64,000 nucleotides of DNA from Druceiella hillmani (taxonomy: Eukaryota; Arthropoda; Insecta; Lepidoptera; Hepialidae): positions 6,324,501 through 6,388,500 of the forward strand of contig JAYKKI010000060.1 in the NCBI GenBank assembly GCA_039881145.1. The letters run 5' to 3'. Shown in pieces: positions 62,401 through 64,000 of the stretch (position 1 is the stretch's first letter; every line of letters begins with the position of its first letter). The translations under genes and the position numbers were made by a program. The notes under the pieces were generated by a model that did no database searches, was not told where the DNA came from, and saw only the letters and a list, made by a program, of their open reading frames with translations.

Positions 62401-64000
62401 GTAAAGCGACACATTACAATGCAGGGTTGATGAACACATTGCTGCAGGTTAGTCTTGAAATTGCTATTAGTGAATGACACTGTTTTCGAATCTGATTAAG
62501 CAGATGGAGTGAGTTCATTTCGTGCAATTGATTGGTCAGTTAACATTGGTGACTATTTTAACGTTCTTCACTCACAAGTAAAATGTCAACTGGCAATCAA
62601 TAAGTGCATTGTTTCATGTTAAAACTAAAAATATTGTCCAAACAATAATGGACATTATTTTTAGTTTTTAATTTTGTTTTCAGGTTGATATGTAATTTTA
62701 TATATTATTGTAGACAATATTTATACGATTGAAGTTCATTTGTATATATACAAATGTGCGTTCTGTTTTCTACAGGCTTCGATAGTCATCCGTTACAAGT
62801 TGGCCTTAGACTATTTGGAGTAGTTCTGCAAGAATTGTATCCTTGCAAAATCAATATCGTTTTCTAAATATATTTCTAGAAGATCATTAAAATCTCGCAA
62901 AAATAATCATCGAGGTTCATGATCAAAATTTTCTTCCACATATTTATATGTCACTTTTTCCCTTTTGTATGTTGACATGTTTTAACGCTATGTTTTCAAT
63001 AAAATACCACCACAAGTTATTTTGTGTTTTGATATTTCTTTCTTAATGAACGCAATGAAATGATAGGTTCTATGCATTGTCTATGAATTGAGAATATTGT
63101 GCACTGCCGCCAGAGACACTGTGCGCGTACATAGTTTACTTTGTGATGGCAGTTAGAACACATTAAGTTACTGTGATTTAAAAATGTATATATGGGCTTG
63201 CCTTATTTGAAAATGTTGACACCTACTGGAATATAACTAATATTGATGGGGAATGAATAGAATATAAGTACAATGTTACGCTTTTTTAAAGCCAATTGCT
63301 AGAAATTACGGTGGAGGGTATCATTCACGCGCTTATTTGAAAATGCTAGGCACACACGGGATATATTGATGGAAAAAGAAATAAATTATAATTACCTCGA
63401 TACGCCTTTTTGCAGCCAGTTGCTAGAAATTACAGTGGATGGTATCTTCATACCCTTATTTGAAAATGCTAGGCACCCATGAGATATACTGATGGAGAAT
63501 GAATAGATTATAATTAGCTTGTTACACCTTTTTACAGCCAAATGCTAGAAATTACAGTGGACGGTATCATTCATGCCTTTATTTGGAAGTGCTGGGAACC
63601 CATGGGATATATTGATGGATAAATAATAGATTATAAGTACCTTTTTATACCTTTTTACAGCCAAATGCTAGAAATTATAGTGGATGGTATCATTTATTGT
63701 TAAACCTATTGCAGTCTAACTACTGTATCCGGAGTGGTGGATGATCCCCTTGTTCGGCCGTGGCTGCCGCGCCTCATACCTGCCCTGCTAGCAGCTGCCG
63801 GCGACTTAGAACCTGCTGCACTGGCACAGTTATCCACAACATTGGGTGCATCTAGCGATGCGCGCGCAGCTGTAGACTCGGCACGTGCGTCTCTCGCTAA
63901 GCAGCATGTAACAACACGCACCGTCACACGTGCTATTCCATATTTAGATACAACAGCATTGAAGGAGCTGGCGCCCGCCGTGCTGGAGCTAACTCGTTCT
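589..64000 (+). CDS. ECM29: Proteasome adapter and scaffold protein ECM29, partial (18 exons, both ends outside window)
   Basis: Coding exons: 589-701, 6499-6660, 10655-10814, 13015-13131, 18175-18430, 25121-25295, 27944-28062, 30030-30267, 32985-33274, 34946-35173, 36849-36963, 38593-38776, 50491-50609, 54617-54786, 55748-55854, 58977-59106, 60285-60400, 63715-64000 (continues). All have AG acceptors and GT donors with matching phases, and give 1,028 open codons. Known role of the family: a large HEAT-repeat protein that binds the 26S proteasome, tethers or stabilises regulatory and core particles, and links proteasomes to endosomes and motors. Diagnostic blocks are the near-invariant [43 protein letters not shown] and the [16 protein letters not shown] segment. 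The family is about 1,800-1,850 aa, so the start and stop lie outside. No other host gene is seen. Confidence 0.95.
1244..2127. repeat. 145-bp tandem satellite, about 6 units
   Basis: The block TAAATTTTACACCATTATTT recurs at 1259, 1404, 1549, 1694, 1839 and 1984, exactly 145 bp apart. Each unit also carries TTGCTGTCAATCACATAA and AACATTTTAGGAAAATGTTC, the latter a short inverted repeat. A diverged unit may lie at 915-1015. Confidence 0.93.
2440..2633 (+). repeat. 5' part of a dispersed repeat, interrupted by a Tc1-like element
   Basis: The TACGAGGG.TTCATACACATTTA block matches related copies starting near 11565 and 54050. Its continuation resumes at 4300 on the far side of the Tc1-like insertion. 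Confidence 0.6.
2790..3732 (-). pseudogene. Tc1-like transposase, frameshifted
   Basis: The first open piece (3268-3732) starts [20 protein letters not shown] and has the paired helix-turn-helix of Tc1 transposases, including the [11 protein letters not shown] linker. A second piece in another frame (3004-3219) has [15 protein letters not shown], the DDE-core region. Further downstream [16 protein letters not shown] lies in frame with later stops. Several frameshifts separate these pieces, so the protein is not functional. Confidence 0.85.
3756..4079. repeat. 162-bp tandem duplication inside the Tc1-like element
   Basis: Two near-identical units start with AAAATGAAGATAAAAAACTT, with ATGs at 3763 and 3925. 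Both end TTAAGTTTACTGTCTAATTA. The unit is multiple-of-three, so an open frame spans both, but it has no transposase similarity and I regard it as chance. Confidence 0.9.
4300..4645 (+). repeat. 3' part of the interrupted dispersed repeat
   Basis: Blocks shared with 54240-54420 in the same order: AAATCATTGAT, GCTATAAG.AG, GATTTTCAAG and GAGTAAGACTAT. The tail (GACAGACAGACGGATGGATG ... GACGGAACCTTAAAAA) is the form common in lepidopteran interspersed repeats. Confidence 0.6.
4700..4790 (+). mobile_element. tRNA-derived SINE-like head
   Basis: AGTGGCTAAGACACTAG resembles a pol III A box. At 4746-4762, CTGGGTTCGATTCCCAG is a perfect T arm with the B box GGTTCGATTCC. The acceptor stem and a proper anticodon arm are missing, so it is not a tRNA gene. 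The body and tail of the SINE could not be delimited. Confidence 0.5.
6499..6660 (+). CDS. ECM29: ECM29 exon b
   Basis: Residues 38-92. A Gly codon split over the junction gives GRLAMRVPS, then [20 protein letters not shown] and [12 protein letters not shown]. This is the family's HEAT repeat with the IQEAL-like helix. Acceptor TTCAG, donor GTAAGC, phase 1 on both sides. Confidence 0.92.
7022..8575. repeat. 242-bp tandem satellite, about 6 units
   Basis: The block GACACTTTTGTCAATGTATA recurs about every 242 bp (near 7078, 7320, 7562, 7804, 8046, 8288). Units also share AAAATTCTAAAATATCGACC and the pair CACAATAAATTCGAG / TTATTGGTAATGAAA. Open frames at 8069-8652 are by-products of the repeat. 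Confidence 0.93.
8931..9574 (+). mobile_element. piggyBac-like non-autonomous element, copy 1
   Basis: Begins TTAACCGTTTGAGTGCC and ends GGCACTAAAACGG followed by TTAG (a decayed TTAA), so the ends are inverted and the target is TTAA-like. The inside carries a piece of an acidic N-terminal transposase frame (ATG near 9153) that is also in the copy at 33922-34550. Here that frame is broken by a stop about 45 nt in. Confidence 0.75.
9597..9790 (+). mobile_element. Hammerhead-like short retroelement, copy 1 (decayed)
   Basis: Shares CCCACCTGAAGATGTTGTAA and CAGGTCGTGGTAAAGAACTT with the copies at 24571, 20632 and 61016. The GAAA of the core is TAAA here and the ACCTAGGT palindrome has a substitution, so the motif is decayed. 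Only the right arm (ACTACATCACGTAGTTTCAT) is present. Ends uncertain. Confidence 0.65.
9957..10325. repeat. Tandem duplication, about 203 bp apart
   Basis: Two ~163-bp copies begin ATGTTTTATGTTATAAATTT (near 9960 and 10163) and end TGGGAATTTTGACATAAAA. They are separated by about 40 bp present once. Differences are few, so the duplication is fairly recent. Confidence 0.9.
10655..10814 (+). CDS. ECM29: ECM29 exon c, acidic linker
   Basis: Residues 92-145. Opens with [20 protein letters not shown] and is rich in Glu, Asp, Ser and Thr until the helix [13 protein letters not shown] rejoins the family fold. Known ECM29 proteins run almost directly from the preceding helix to the next HEAT repeat here, so about 40 residues look like a lineage-specific disordered insertion. 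Donor GTGAGT, phase 2. Confidence 0.88.
11236..11294. repeat. Imperfect hairpin around a BamHI-like core
   Basis: Arms AACCTTATTTTAAATAGTTAC and the complement of GTAACTATATAAAGTAAGGTT pair with two mismatches around AAAGGGATCCTC. Possibly a small foldback element; no target duplication identified. Confidence 0.6.
11565..12090 (+). repeat. Dispersed repeat, near-complete copy
   Basis: The 5' part CCTGTCAAGCACGAG ... TACATACACATTTACG matches the copies near 2440 and 54050. The 3' part has GACCGACAGACAAAAA, CCTATAAGGGGTTTCC and GTACGGAACCCTAAAAA, a tail widespread in Lepidoptera. Class not determined; no coding sequence. Confidence 0.65.
12159..12187. repeat. (AT)n microsatellite
   Basis: About 14 uninterrupted AT units. 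Confidence 0.95.
13015..13131 (+). CDS. ECM29: ECM29 exon d
   Basis: Residues 145-184: [20 protein letters not shown] followed by [18 protein letters not shown]. The latter is a highly conserved ECM29 block ([18 protein letters not shown] in other animals). Acceptor TTACAG, donor GTGAGA, phase 2 on both sides. Confidence 0.96.
13876..14524. mobile_element. MITE with ~57-bp imperfect terminal inverted repeats
   Basis: Left end GTTCCACTAGGTGATCAAAA; the complement of the right end reads GTTCCACTAGCTGCTCGCAA. Similarity continues through AACGCTC and a second shared CATTCCACT about 45 bp in. The interior is AT-rich and non-coding, and the open frame at 13886-14086 lies within the TIR. No clear target duplication, so superfamily unassigned. 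Confidence 0.7.
15437..17795. repeat. 195-bp tandem satellite, about 12 units
   Basis: The anchor GTTTCAGTATAAAAATATAT recurs at 15438, 15632, 15826, 16021, 16216 and 16411 and on to about 17590, mostly 194-195 bp apart. Other constant blocks are TTACTTTCTATAGATGGAAT, GTGGAGAAAAATAAAC and TAATTACTCCCGAGCT. Units at 16021-16600 are nearly identical, while outer units differ more. Confidence 0.95.
18175..18430 (+). CDS. ECM29: ECM29 exon e
   Basis: Residues 184-269. The split Ser codon gives [15 protein letters not shown], then a variable region ([20 protein letters not shown]), then [15 protein letters not shown] and [11 protein letters not shown]. The family has the same order: a helix after the SRYLLLL block, a ..PSFPEMV.. 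segment, then VLPFNP. Donor GTAAGT, ends in phase 0. Confidence 0.95.
18493..18645. repeat. (TA)n-rich microsatellite
   Basis: About 150 bp of TA repeats broken by TATTAATA and ATGTA. Open frames on both strands here encode only Ile/Tyr repeats and are not genes. Confidence 0.95.
18933..18987. repeat. Perfect palindrome, 27-bp arms, 1-nt centre
   Basis: Bases 18933-18959 are the exact reverse complement of 18961-18987, with a single T between. The arm contains AAAGTACTCATGAGGAGTAT. Confidence 0.97.
19064..19985 (-). mobile_element. mariner-family element, degenerate
   Basis: Left end CGAGAGGTGTTTCCAAAGTT directly follows TA (19062-19063), as in mariner TIRs. The interior is a decayed transposase on the minus strand. 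The right TIR could not be located, so that boundary is approximate. Confidence 0.7.
19145..19960 (-). pseudogene. mariner transposase, degenerate
   Basis: The open C-terminal piece (19213-19458) has [20 protein letters not shown] and the following [20 protein letters not shown], the mariner D,D34D catalytic-end block. Upstream in another frame, [19 protein letters not shown] and [17 protein letters not shown] correspond to the second HTH and the central region. Frameshifts and stops separate these parts. Confidence 0.8.
20632..20784 (+). mobile_element. Hammerhead-like short retroelement, copy 2 (internally deleted, 12-bp TSD)
   Basis: Flanked by ACTTTTTGAAAT at 20620-20631 and 20785-20796. 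Inverted arms AATTAAATGAAACTACGTGA.. and ..CTACATTACGTAGTTTCATT surround a remnant of the core (CAACGAAACCTAGGTCGTGG). The CTGAAGA half of the core is deleted. The right end AACGCCAAATATATTCA is shared with the other copies. Confidence 0.8.
21549..21613. repeat. (TA)n microsatellite
   Basis: About 65 bp of TA repeats with one TATG. Confidence 0.95.
21917..22037. repeat. GC-rich imperfect inverted repeat
   Basis: GGTTGCCTAGCGCGGTAC at the left and GCACTTTCGCAACC at the right mark the outer arms. The inner arms AAAGTGCGGTAAGGGGAAGT and the complement of ACTTCTCCGTATCGCACTTT pair well. The core also has a short direct repeat of AAGTGCGGTA-GGGGAA. It is conspicuously GC-rich for this intron. Confidence 0.75.
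23387..23597. mobile_element. Foldback MITE
   Basis: GCGACCATTAGACAATCATA (23417) is mirrored by the complement of TATGATCGAACGTCTAATGA / TCGC ending at 23568. Further out TTTTACTATAG matches the complement of TAGTAAAACT. The interior has no coding. Exact ends and target duplication are not clear. Confidence 0.65.
23640..23870 (+). repeat. Helitron-type 3' fragment
   Basis: CACGCAAAATCTACTGGACG, GATGAAATTTGGTATGGTAA and a terminal GTGCACAGCAGATAAG are shared with 51740-51948. Insect elements of this layout usually end GGCACAGCTAGT, the Helitron 3' end; this one is mutated. Confidence 0.55.
24571..24725 (+). mobile_element. Hammerhead-like short retroelement, copy 3
   Basis: Starts AGCAAAGATTAATATCCCAC. 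The core is CTGAAGA (24586-24592), the GTTGT/ACAAC stem, then GAAA and AGGTCGTGG. The stem III palindrome has one change (AACT instead of ACCT). The right part (AATTGTGAATAATGAATTTC ... AACGCCAAATACATTCA) matches copies 2 and 4. The left inverted arm is absent, consistent with 5' truncation. Confidence 0.75.
25121..25295 (+). CDS. ECM29: ECM29 exon f
   Basis: Residues 270-328: [20 protein letters not shown], a variable loop, then [10 protein letters not shown] and [15 protein letters not shown]. It corresponds to the family's IVxYLRMCLAxSAGV helix and the LLxQLLAGVGG-like segment. Acceptor AACAG, donor GTGAGT, phase 1. It starts with ATG by chance; the frame continues from the previous exon in phase 0. 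Confidence 0.93.
25296..27943 (+). other. ECM29: ECM29 intron
   Basis: Apart from the 54-bp tandem repeat (25866-26075) and a fragment near 26690-26860 with GTCTGTCTGTATGTCACAGC, typical of lepidopteran interspersed repeats, I see no element. An open frame at 26958-27293 has no recognisable similarity. Confidence 0.7.
25866..26075. repeat. ~54-bp tandem repeat, 4 units
   Basis: TTTGAACTTGAACTGTCAAA followed by CGACAACACTATTACAATGA recurs about every 54 bp. Confidence 0.9.
27944..28062 (+). CDS. ECM29: ECM29 exon g
   Basis: Residues 328-367: [20 protein letters not shown] then [18 protein letters not shown]. It aligns with the family block that has a ..LLEAVSVYPEKLA.. helix and ends SKEE. 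Acceptor TTTGCAG, donor GTACAG, ends in phase 0. Confidence 0.93.
28063..30029 (+). other. ECM29: ECM29 intron, mostly satellite
   Basis: About 80 percent is the 117-bp satellite described separately. 28063-28370 shows nothing. Confidence 0.8.
28372..29955. repeat. 117/118-bp satellite with 235-bp higher-order dimers
   Basis: Units carry CAATCCGTTAAATCTATTGT, TACTCCAACTACTACTCCAT and AGTGAATTGATTATATTTCA. In the middle (28700-29330), monomers with CTCTCC and ATTAAATTT alternate with monomers having CTCTCTG and ATAAATTT, so near-identical sequence returns every 235 bp (ATGs at 28774, 29009, 29244). The edge monomers are diverged. Overlapping open frames here are repeat artefacts. Confidence 0.95.
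30030..30267 (+). CDS. ECM29: ECM29 exon h
   Basis: Residues 368-447: [35 protein letters not shown], then [19 protein letters not shown]. This is the family's HEAT repeat with 'E.RE.AA.LYSVVV' and 'GSLLALGFTVGRYL' helices. The linker [11 protein letters not shown] replaces a longer basic/acidic loop of vertebrates. Acceptor ATTAG, donor GTGAGA, phase 1. Confidence 0.94.
30268..32984 (+). other. ECM29: ECM29 intron
   Basis: The 114-bp satellite occupies 30377-30786. The rest (30790-32984) is AT-rich with small open frames lacking similarity. 32280-32760 has higher GC and could be an old transposon fragment, but I cannot name it. Confidence 0.65.
30377..30786. repeat. 114-bp tandem repeat with an internal 40-bp duplication
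   Basis: TACGACTTCACTCGCAAGAT recurs every 114 bp (30377, 30491, 30605, 30719). Within each unit, ACATATTTTAACCAGTCATT and AATGGTTTACTATTTTT occur twice. The unit is multiple-of-three, which explains the open frame at 30419-30820. Confidence 0.95.
32985..33274 (+). CDS. ECM29: ECM29 exon i
   Basis: Residues 447-543. [52 protein letters not shown] and [20 protein letters not shown] follow the family's 'AACTALGEIGRNGPLPIP', 'LVESLLSRI', '[21 protein letters not shown]' order. It ends [13 protein letters not shown]. Acceptor TTTCAG, donor GTGAGT, ends in phase 0. Confidence 0.96.
33922..34550 (-). mobile_element. piggyBac-like non-autonomous element, copy 2, TTAA at both ends
   Basis: Left TTAACCGTTTTAGTGCC; the complement of the right end is TTAACGGTTAGAGTGCTGA. 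Both ends carry TTAA (33922-33925, 34547-34550), the obligate piggyBac target. The interior keeps only the start of a transposase-like frame on the minus strand. It is in opposite orientation to the related copy at 8931. Confidence 0.85.
34129..34314 (-). pseudogene. N-terminal fragment of a piggyBac-type transposase (acidic region)
   Basis: 61 codons, [20 protein letters not shown] ... [15 protein letters not shown]. Rich in Asp, Glu, Ser and Asn, as in piggyBac transposase N-termini. No DDD catalytic domain follows, so this is a leftover in a deletion derivative. The family assignment rests on the TTAA ends more than on the peptide. Confidence 0.6.
34946..35173 (+). CDS. ECM29: ECM29 exon j
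   Basis: Residues 544-619: [29 protein letters not shown], a charged Ser/Arg/Pro loop, then [20 protein letters not shown]. It matches the family's 'IELQFTIGEAI', 'ARDAW', 'PWVLDVILNKHIISPNPH' blocks. Acceptor AACAG, donor GTATAT, phase 0 both sides. Confidence 0.95.
35490..35888. mobile_element. hAT-type MITE with perfect 8-bp target duplication
   Basis: TIRs CAGGAGTTCCCAACC and the complement of GGTTGGGAAACCCTG differ at two positions. CTTTACTG stands immediately on both sides (35482-35489, 35889-35896). The CAGGG.TTCCCAACC end and 8-bp duplication are hallmarks of hAT elements. The interior is non-coding. Confidence 0.93.
36225..36400 (+). repeat. Dispersed repeat, copy at 36.2 kb
   Basis: GAATGTAAAGAGGTTATATT, GTGAATAT and TTTTTGAA..ACTAAACA are shared with 53870-54030 (+) and with the minus strand near 61010-61440. 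Class unknown. Confidence 0.6.
36849..36963 (+). CDS. ECM29: ECM29 exon k
   Basis: Residues 620-658: [36 protein letters not shown]. The family has 'AACIWLLSLVRK' and 'LKEIQSAFVSVLSEND' at this point. Acceptor TTACAG, donor GTATGT, phase 1. Confidence 0.96.
36964..38592 (+). other. ECM29: ECM29 intron
   Basis: Has a short repeat of ATATTCATGAATTATTGCACA type at 37130-37190 and the minisatellite at 38375-38495. Otherwise nothing seen. Confidence 0.75.
38375..38495. repeat. Short minisatellite
   Basis: ACCCATAGAATACTAAAAT occurs four times, three of them preceded by ACCTAGT. Confidence 0.85.
38593..38776 (+). CDS. ECM29: ECM29 exon l
   Basis: Residues 658-719: [40 protein letters not shown], then [17 protein letters not shown]. 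It matches the family's [12 protein letters not shown], LVxTLVETLMTGKR and ExVVF.G..LG.TP.G blocks. It ends in phase 2 within a Gly codon finished by the next exon 11.7 kb away. Confidence 0.97.
42619..42650 (-). other. Helitron 3' terminus
   Basis: Read on the minus strand: GGCGGTACGAAGTTCGCC, then GGGTCAGCTAG. CTAG is the last four bases and the next base is T, the standard insertion junction. Confidence 0.85.
42913..46244 (-). CDS. Helitron RepHel exon 3 (nuclease core and helicase)
   Basis: Acceptor TTGTTTCAG precedes GTGAGGAAACTACCAAGAAG, giving [19 protein letters not shown]. That block is conserved in animal Helitrons just before the Rep domain and would be lost if translation began at the first ATG (46215). 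It ends [10 protein letters not shown] with a stop at 42913. Confidence 0.93.
42913..47635 (-). CDS. Helitron Rep-helicase (RepHel), 3 exons, 1,479 aa
   Basis: Join of 47635-47027, 46907-46409 and 46244-42913 (minus). Role: rolling-circle initiator nuclease fused to a PIF1-like helicase. In order: a basic coiled N-terminus, a zinc-finger-like cluster (Cys124, 127, 140, 141), a Helitron-like N domain ending [13 protein letters not shown], and the Rep domain with the HUH motif [10 protein letters not shown] (His557, His559). The two catalytic tyrosines are in YICKYVTKG (696 and 700). The helicase has Walker [10 protein letters not shown] (Lys1058), Walker [24 protein letters not shown] and LYVACSRV. 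No stop or frameshift. The start at 47635 (MPRPRRSN) is chosen over a longer frame because it opens the conserved basic region. Confidence 0.93.
46409..46907 (-). CDS. Helitron RepHel exon 2 (Helitron-like N domain)
   Basis: Starts [14 protein letters not shown] after acceptor TTTACAG. Together with the preceding NPTFK it gives the family's NPTFK.QGQI.HRIGSL motif. It ends MINPLNG at donor GTAAGA, phase 1. The intron of 164 bp (46408-46245) is short and AT-rich. Confidence 0.9.
47027..47635 (-). CDS. Helitron RepHel exon 1 (basic N-terminus and Cys cluster)
   Basis: 203 codons: an Arg/Glu-rich helical stretch to about residue 90, then [20 protein letters not shown]. Donor GTAATT follows AAG; the 119-bp intron spans 47026-46908. 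Confidence 0.88.
47636..48322 (-). promoter_or_regulatory. Helitron 5' leader and terminus
   Basis: 687 bp between the 5' end TCTATATATATAAAA and the start codon. Blocks such as GGGTTTGTTACAACACTTAT and AACTCGAGATCTGCTGGACC are typical of insect Helitron 5' ends. A promoter must lie here but no specific signal is clear. Confidence 0.6.
49556..49795. repeat. ~22-bp minisatellite, about 11 units
   Basis: Variants of AAGTTCATTATTTTTGTTAATC / ..GTCGAATT repeated head to tail. Confidence 0.95.
50491..50609 (+). CDS. ECM29: ECM29 exon m, most conserved block
   Basis: Residues 719-759: [39 protein letters not shown]. It is nearly identical to the vertebrate sequence and by itself diagnostic of ECM29. 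Acceptor TTGCAG. The donor GTTATC is weak but the phase-1 join to the next exon restores KGAAFGF exactly. Confidence 0.98.
51740..51948 (+). repeat. Helitron-type 3' fragment, copy 2
   Basis: Shares CACGCAAAATCTACTGGACG and GAAATTTGGTATGGTAATAA with 23640-23870 and ends GGGGGCACAGCTTGT, close to the usual GGCACAGCTAGT end. Confidence 0.6.
52757..53735 (-). pseudogene. mariner-family transposase, degenerate
   Basis: Fragments in order: [40 protein letters not shown] and [13 protein letters not shown] (first HTH and linker), [31 protein letters not shown] followed by a stop, then [14 protein letters not shown] and [18 protein letters not shown] (catalytic DDE/D end). Several stops and at least two frameshifts. 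The open frame at 53426-53608 is the HTH part. Confidence 0.88.
53761..54035 (+). repeat. Dispersed repeat, copy at 53.8 kb
   Basis: TGCAAGAAACGTAGATGTCA, GAAAACGACAGAAATAAGAA and AGAATGTAAAGAGGTTATAT are shared with the minus strand of 61245-61445. It abuts the N-terminal side of the mariner pseudogene. Confidence 0.65.
54045..54480 (+). repeat. Dispersed repeat, copy at 54.1 kb
   Basis: Uninterrupted version of the repeat split at 2633/4300: CCTGTCAAG, ATACGAGGGTCCCGTACACA, AAATCATTGATAAATA, GTGCTATAAGGAGAGG and AGTAAGTAAGACTATGG in order. Confidence 0.65.
54617..54786 (+). CDS. ECM29: ECM29 exon n
   Basis: Residues 759-815: [56 protein letters not shown]. Highly conserved. Acceptor CCACAG, donor GTGAGT, ends in phase 0. 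Confidence 0.98.
54787..55747 (+). other. ECM29: ECM29 intron
   Basis: Unique-looking sequence of somewhat higher GC than neighbouring introns. No repeat, RNA or gene recognised. Confidence 0.6.
55748..55854 (+). CDS. ECM29: ECM29 exon o
   Basis: Residues 816-851: [36 protein letters not shown]. It matches the family's [20 protein letters not shown] / RVRESSC block. Acceptor ATGCAG, donor GTGAAG, phase 2. Confidence 0.97.
56060..56425. repeat. (TA)n / (TATG)n microsatellite, about 365 bp
   Basis: Dinucleotide TA with periodic TATG and TGTG variants. Three overlapping open frames of up to 173 codons are Ile/Tyr/Met repeats, not proteins. Confidence 0.97.
57719..58115. mobile_element. Foldback element with ~49-bp arms
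   Basis: CATGGTGTCCAGGAATAAGT .. AAAGAAAGAC (57719-57768) is mirrored by the complement of GTCTTTCTTTGTCCCACATT .. GACACCATG (58079-58115), then ATTATTTGTTG / CAACGAATAG. The interior is non-coding. No target duplication seen, so it may be an inverted duplication rather than a transposon. Confidence 0.6.
58977..59106 (+). CDS. ECM29: ECM29 exon p
   Basis: Residues 851-894: the split Arg codon, then [43 protein letters not shown]. The family has '[32 protein letters not shown]'. Acceptor ACATAG, donor GTATGC, ends in phase 0. Confidence 0.96.
59107..60284 (+). other. ECM29: ECM29 intron
   Basis: AT-rich. Contains one short stretch (59790-59885) with GTCCATTTGTCCATCTATAT typical of interspersed insect repeats; nothing else seen. 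Confidence 0.6.
60285..60400 (+). CDS. ECM29: ECM29 exon q
   Basis: Residues 895-933: [38 protein letters not shown]. It matches 'VCVKMCDPAKG...[23 protein letters not shown]', with the vertebrate loop shortened by several residues. Acceptor CCGTAG, donor GTATGA, phase 2. Confidence 0.95.
61016..61231 (+). mobile_element. Hammerhead-like short retroelement, copy 4 (216 bp, 11-bp TSD)
   Basis: Flanked by AAAAGCATTTT at 61005-61015 and 61232-61242. Within it the left arm 61019-61075 is the inverted complement of 61122-61182 apart from a 4-base gap and a few changes. Between them lies GAGCAAAGATTTTCATCTGA... with the hammerhead-like core. The tail GTGAATAATGAATTTCTACA / AAATTAACGC is as in the other copies. 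Variable-length target duplications and inverted terminal segments recall Penelope-like elements; no reverse transcriptase is present. Confidence 0.85.
61089..61128 (+). ncRNA. Candidate hammerhead ribozyme core
   Basis: CTGAAGA (61092-61098) equals the CUGANGA core; GAAA (61113-61116) closes the second core. Between them GTTAT-AAT-ACAAC forms stem II with one mismatch (GTTGT/ACAAC, perfect, in the 24.6-kb copy). ACCTAGGT gives a self-complementary stem III. GTC then precedes GTGG, which can pair with CAT/CCAC just before CTGA as stem I. Oddities: an extra U before stem II, a loop-less stem III (would favour dimers) and a very short stem I. Activity is unproven. Confidence 0.45.
62281..62334. 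repeat. Perfect 54-bp palindrome
   Basis: 62281-62307 is the exact reverse complement of 62308-62334, centred on GTTAAC with no spacer. The arm contains TTTTGACAGTCACATATGTT. Confidence 0.98.
63196..63712. repeat. ~122-bp tandem repeat, 4 units, abutting an exon
   Basis: TGCTAGAAATTAC-GTGGA recurs near 63297, 63421, 63543 and 63666; units also share TTATTTGAAAATGCTAGGCA and GATATATTGATGGA. The array ends only a few bases before the acceptor of the next ECM29 exon. Confidence 0.9.
63715..64000 (+). CDS. ECM29: ECM29 exon r (runs off window)
   Basis: Residues 933-1028: [72 protein letters not shown]. It matches the family's '[22 protein letters not shown]', 'MDSARLSAAK' and '[21 protein letters not shown]'. 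Acceptor TTGCAG. GC content is markedly higher than in the surrounding introns. The frame is open to the last base. Confidence 0.96.

Larger units (their letters stand above)
60401..63714 (+). other. ECM29: ECM29 intron
   Basis: Has the hammerhead-like element nested in a dispersed repeat (60975-61445), a 54-bp palindrome and a 122-bp tandem repeat next to the last exon. 61450-62280 and 62340-63190 show nothing. Confidence 0.75.

Noticed and set aside
1..64000. CRISPR array, prokaryotic operon or viral gene cluster
   Set aside because: Tandem repeats have no unique equal-length spacers, the only host gene is spliced, and no viral genes are recognisable.

Overview
The window is eukaryotic, very AT-rich and almost entirely intronic. 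I read one host gene across it on the + strand: 18 coding exons (first 589-701, last 63715 to the window edge) of the proteasome adaptor/scaffold ECM29 (KIAA0368 in human). Every exon is bounded by AG/GT, all 17 junctions keep the reading frame, and joining them gives 1,028 uninterrupted codons that follow the family order. The window lacks the protein's N-terminal part (about one fifth) and its C-terminal part (about one quarter). The intron-exon style and the interspersed repeats (tails of the 'CTATAAGGGTTCCG..GTACGGAACCC' type, Helitron ends of the 'GACCCGGC..' type, piggyBac-like and mariner remnants) suggest an insect, most likely a moth or butterfly. That placement is inference.

Layout: intron 1 (702-6498) has a 145-bp satellite, a Tc1-like element nested in an older repeat, and a tRNA-derived SINE-like head. 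Intron 2 has a 242-bp satellite, a piggyBac-like remnant and a short hammerhead-like retroelement. Intron 4 has a long-TIR MITE and a 195-bp satellite of about 12 units. Intron 5 (18431-25120) has microsatellites, a perfect palindrome, a dead mariner, two more copies of the hammerhead-like element and a foldback MITE. Introns 7 and 8 are largely tandem repeats, one organised as 235-bp dimers. Intron 9 has a second piggyBac-like element and intron 10 a hAT MITE with a perfect 8-bp target duplication. Intron 12 (38777-50490) holds an apparently intact 5.7-kb Helitron on the minus strand, itself inserted in a DNA transposon with ~53-bp inverted termini. Intron 13 has a dead mariner, intron 15 a long TA array and a foldback, and intron 17 the best-defined copy of the hammerhead-like element and a 54-bp perfect palindrome.

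ECM29 is the only host gene I can support. Two things stand out among the rest. One is the Helitron, whose Rep-helicase reads as a complete 1,479-residue protein once two small introns are removed. The other is a family of short elements (153-216 bp where bounded) with 11-12 bp target duplications, inverted arms and a hammerhead-ribozyme-like core, resembling the terminal repeats of Penelope-like retroelements.
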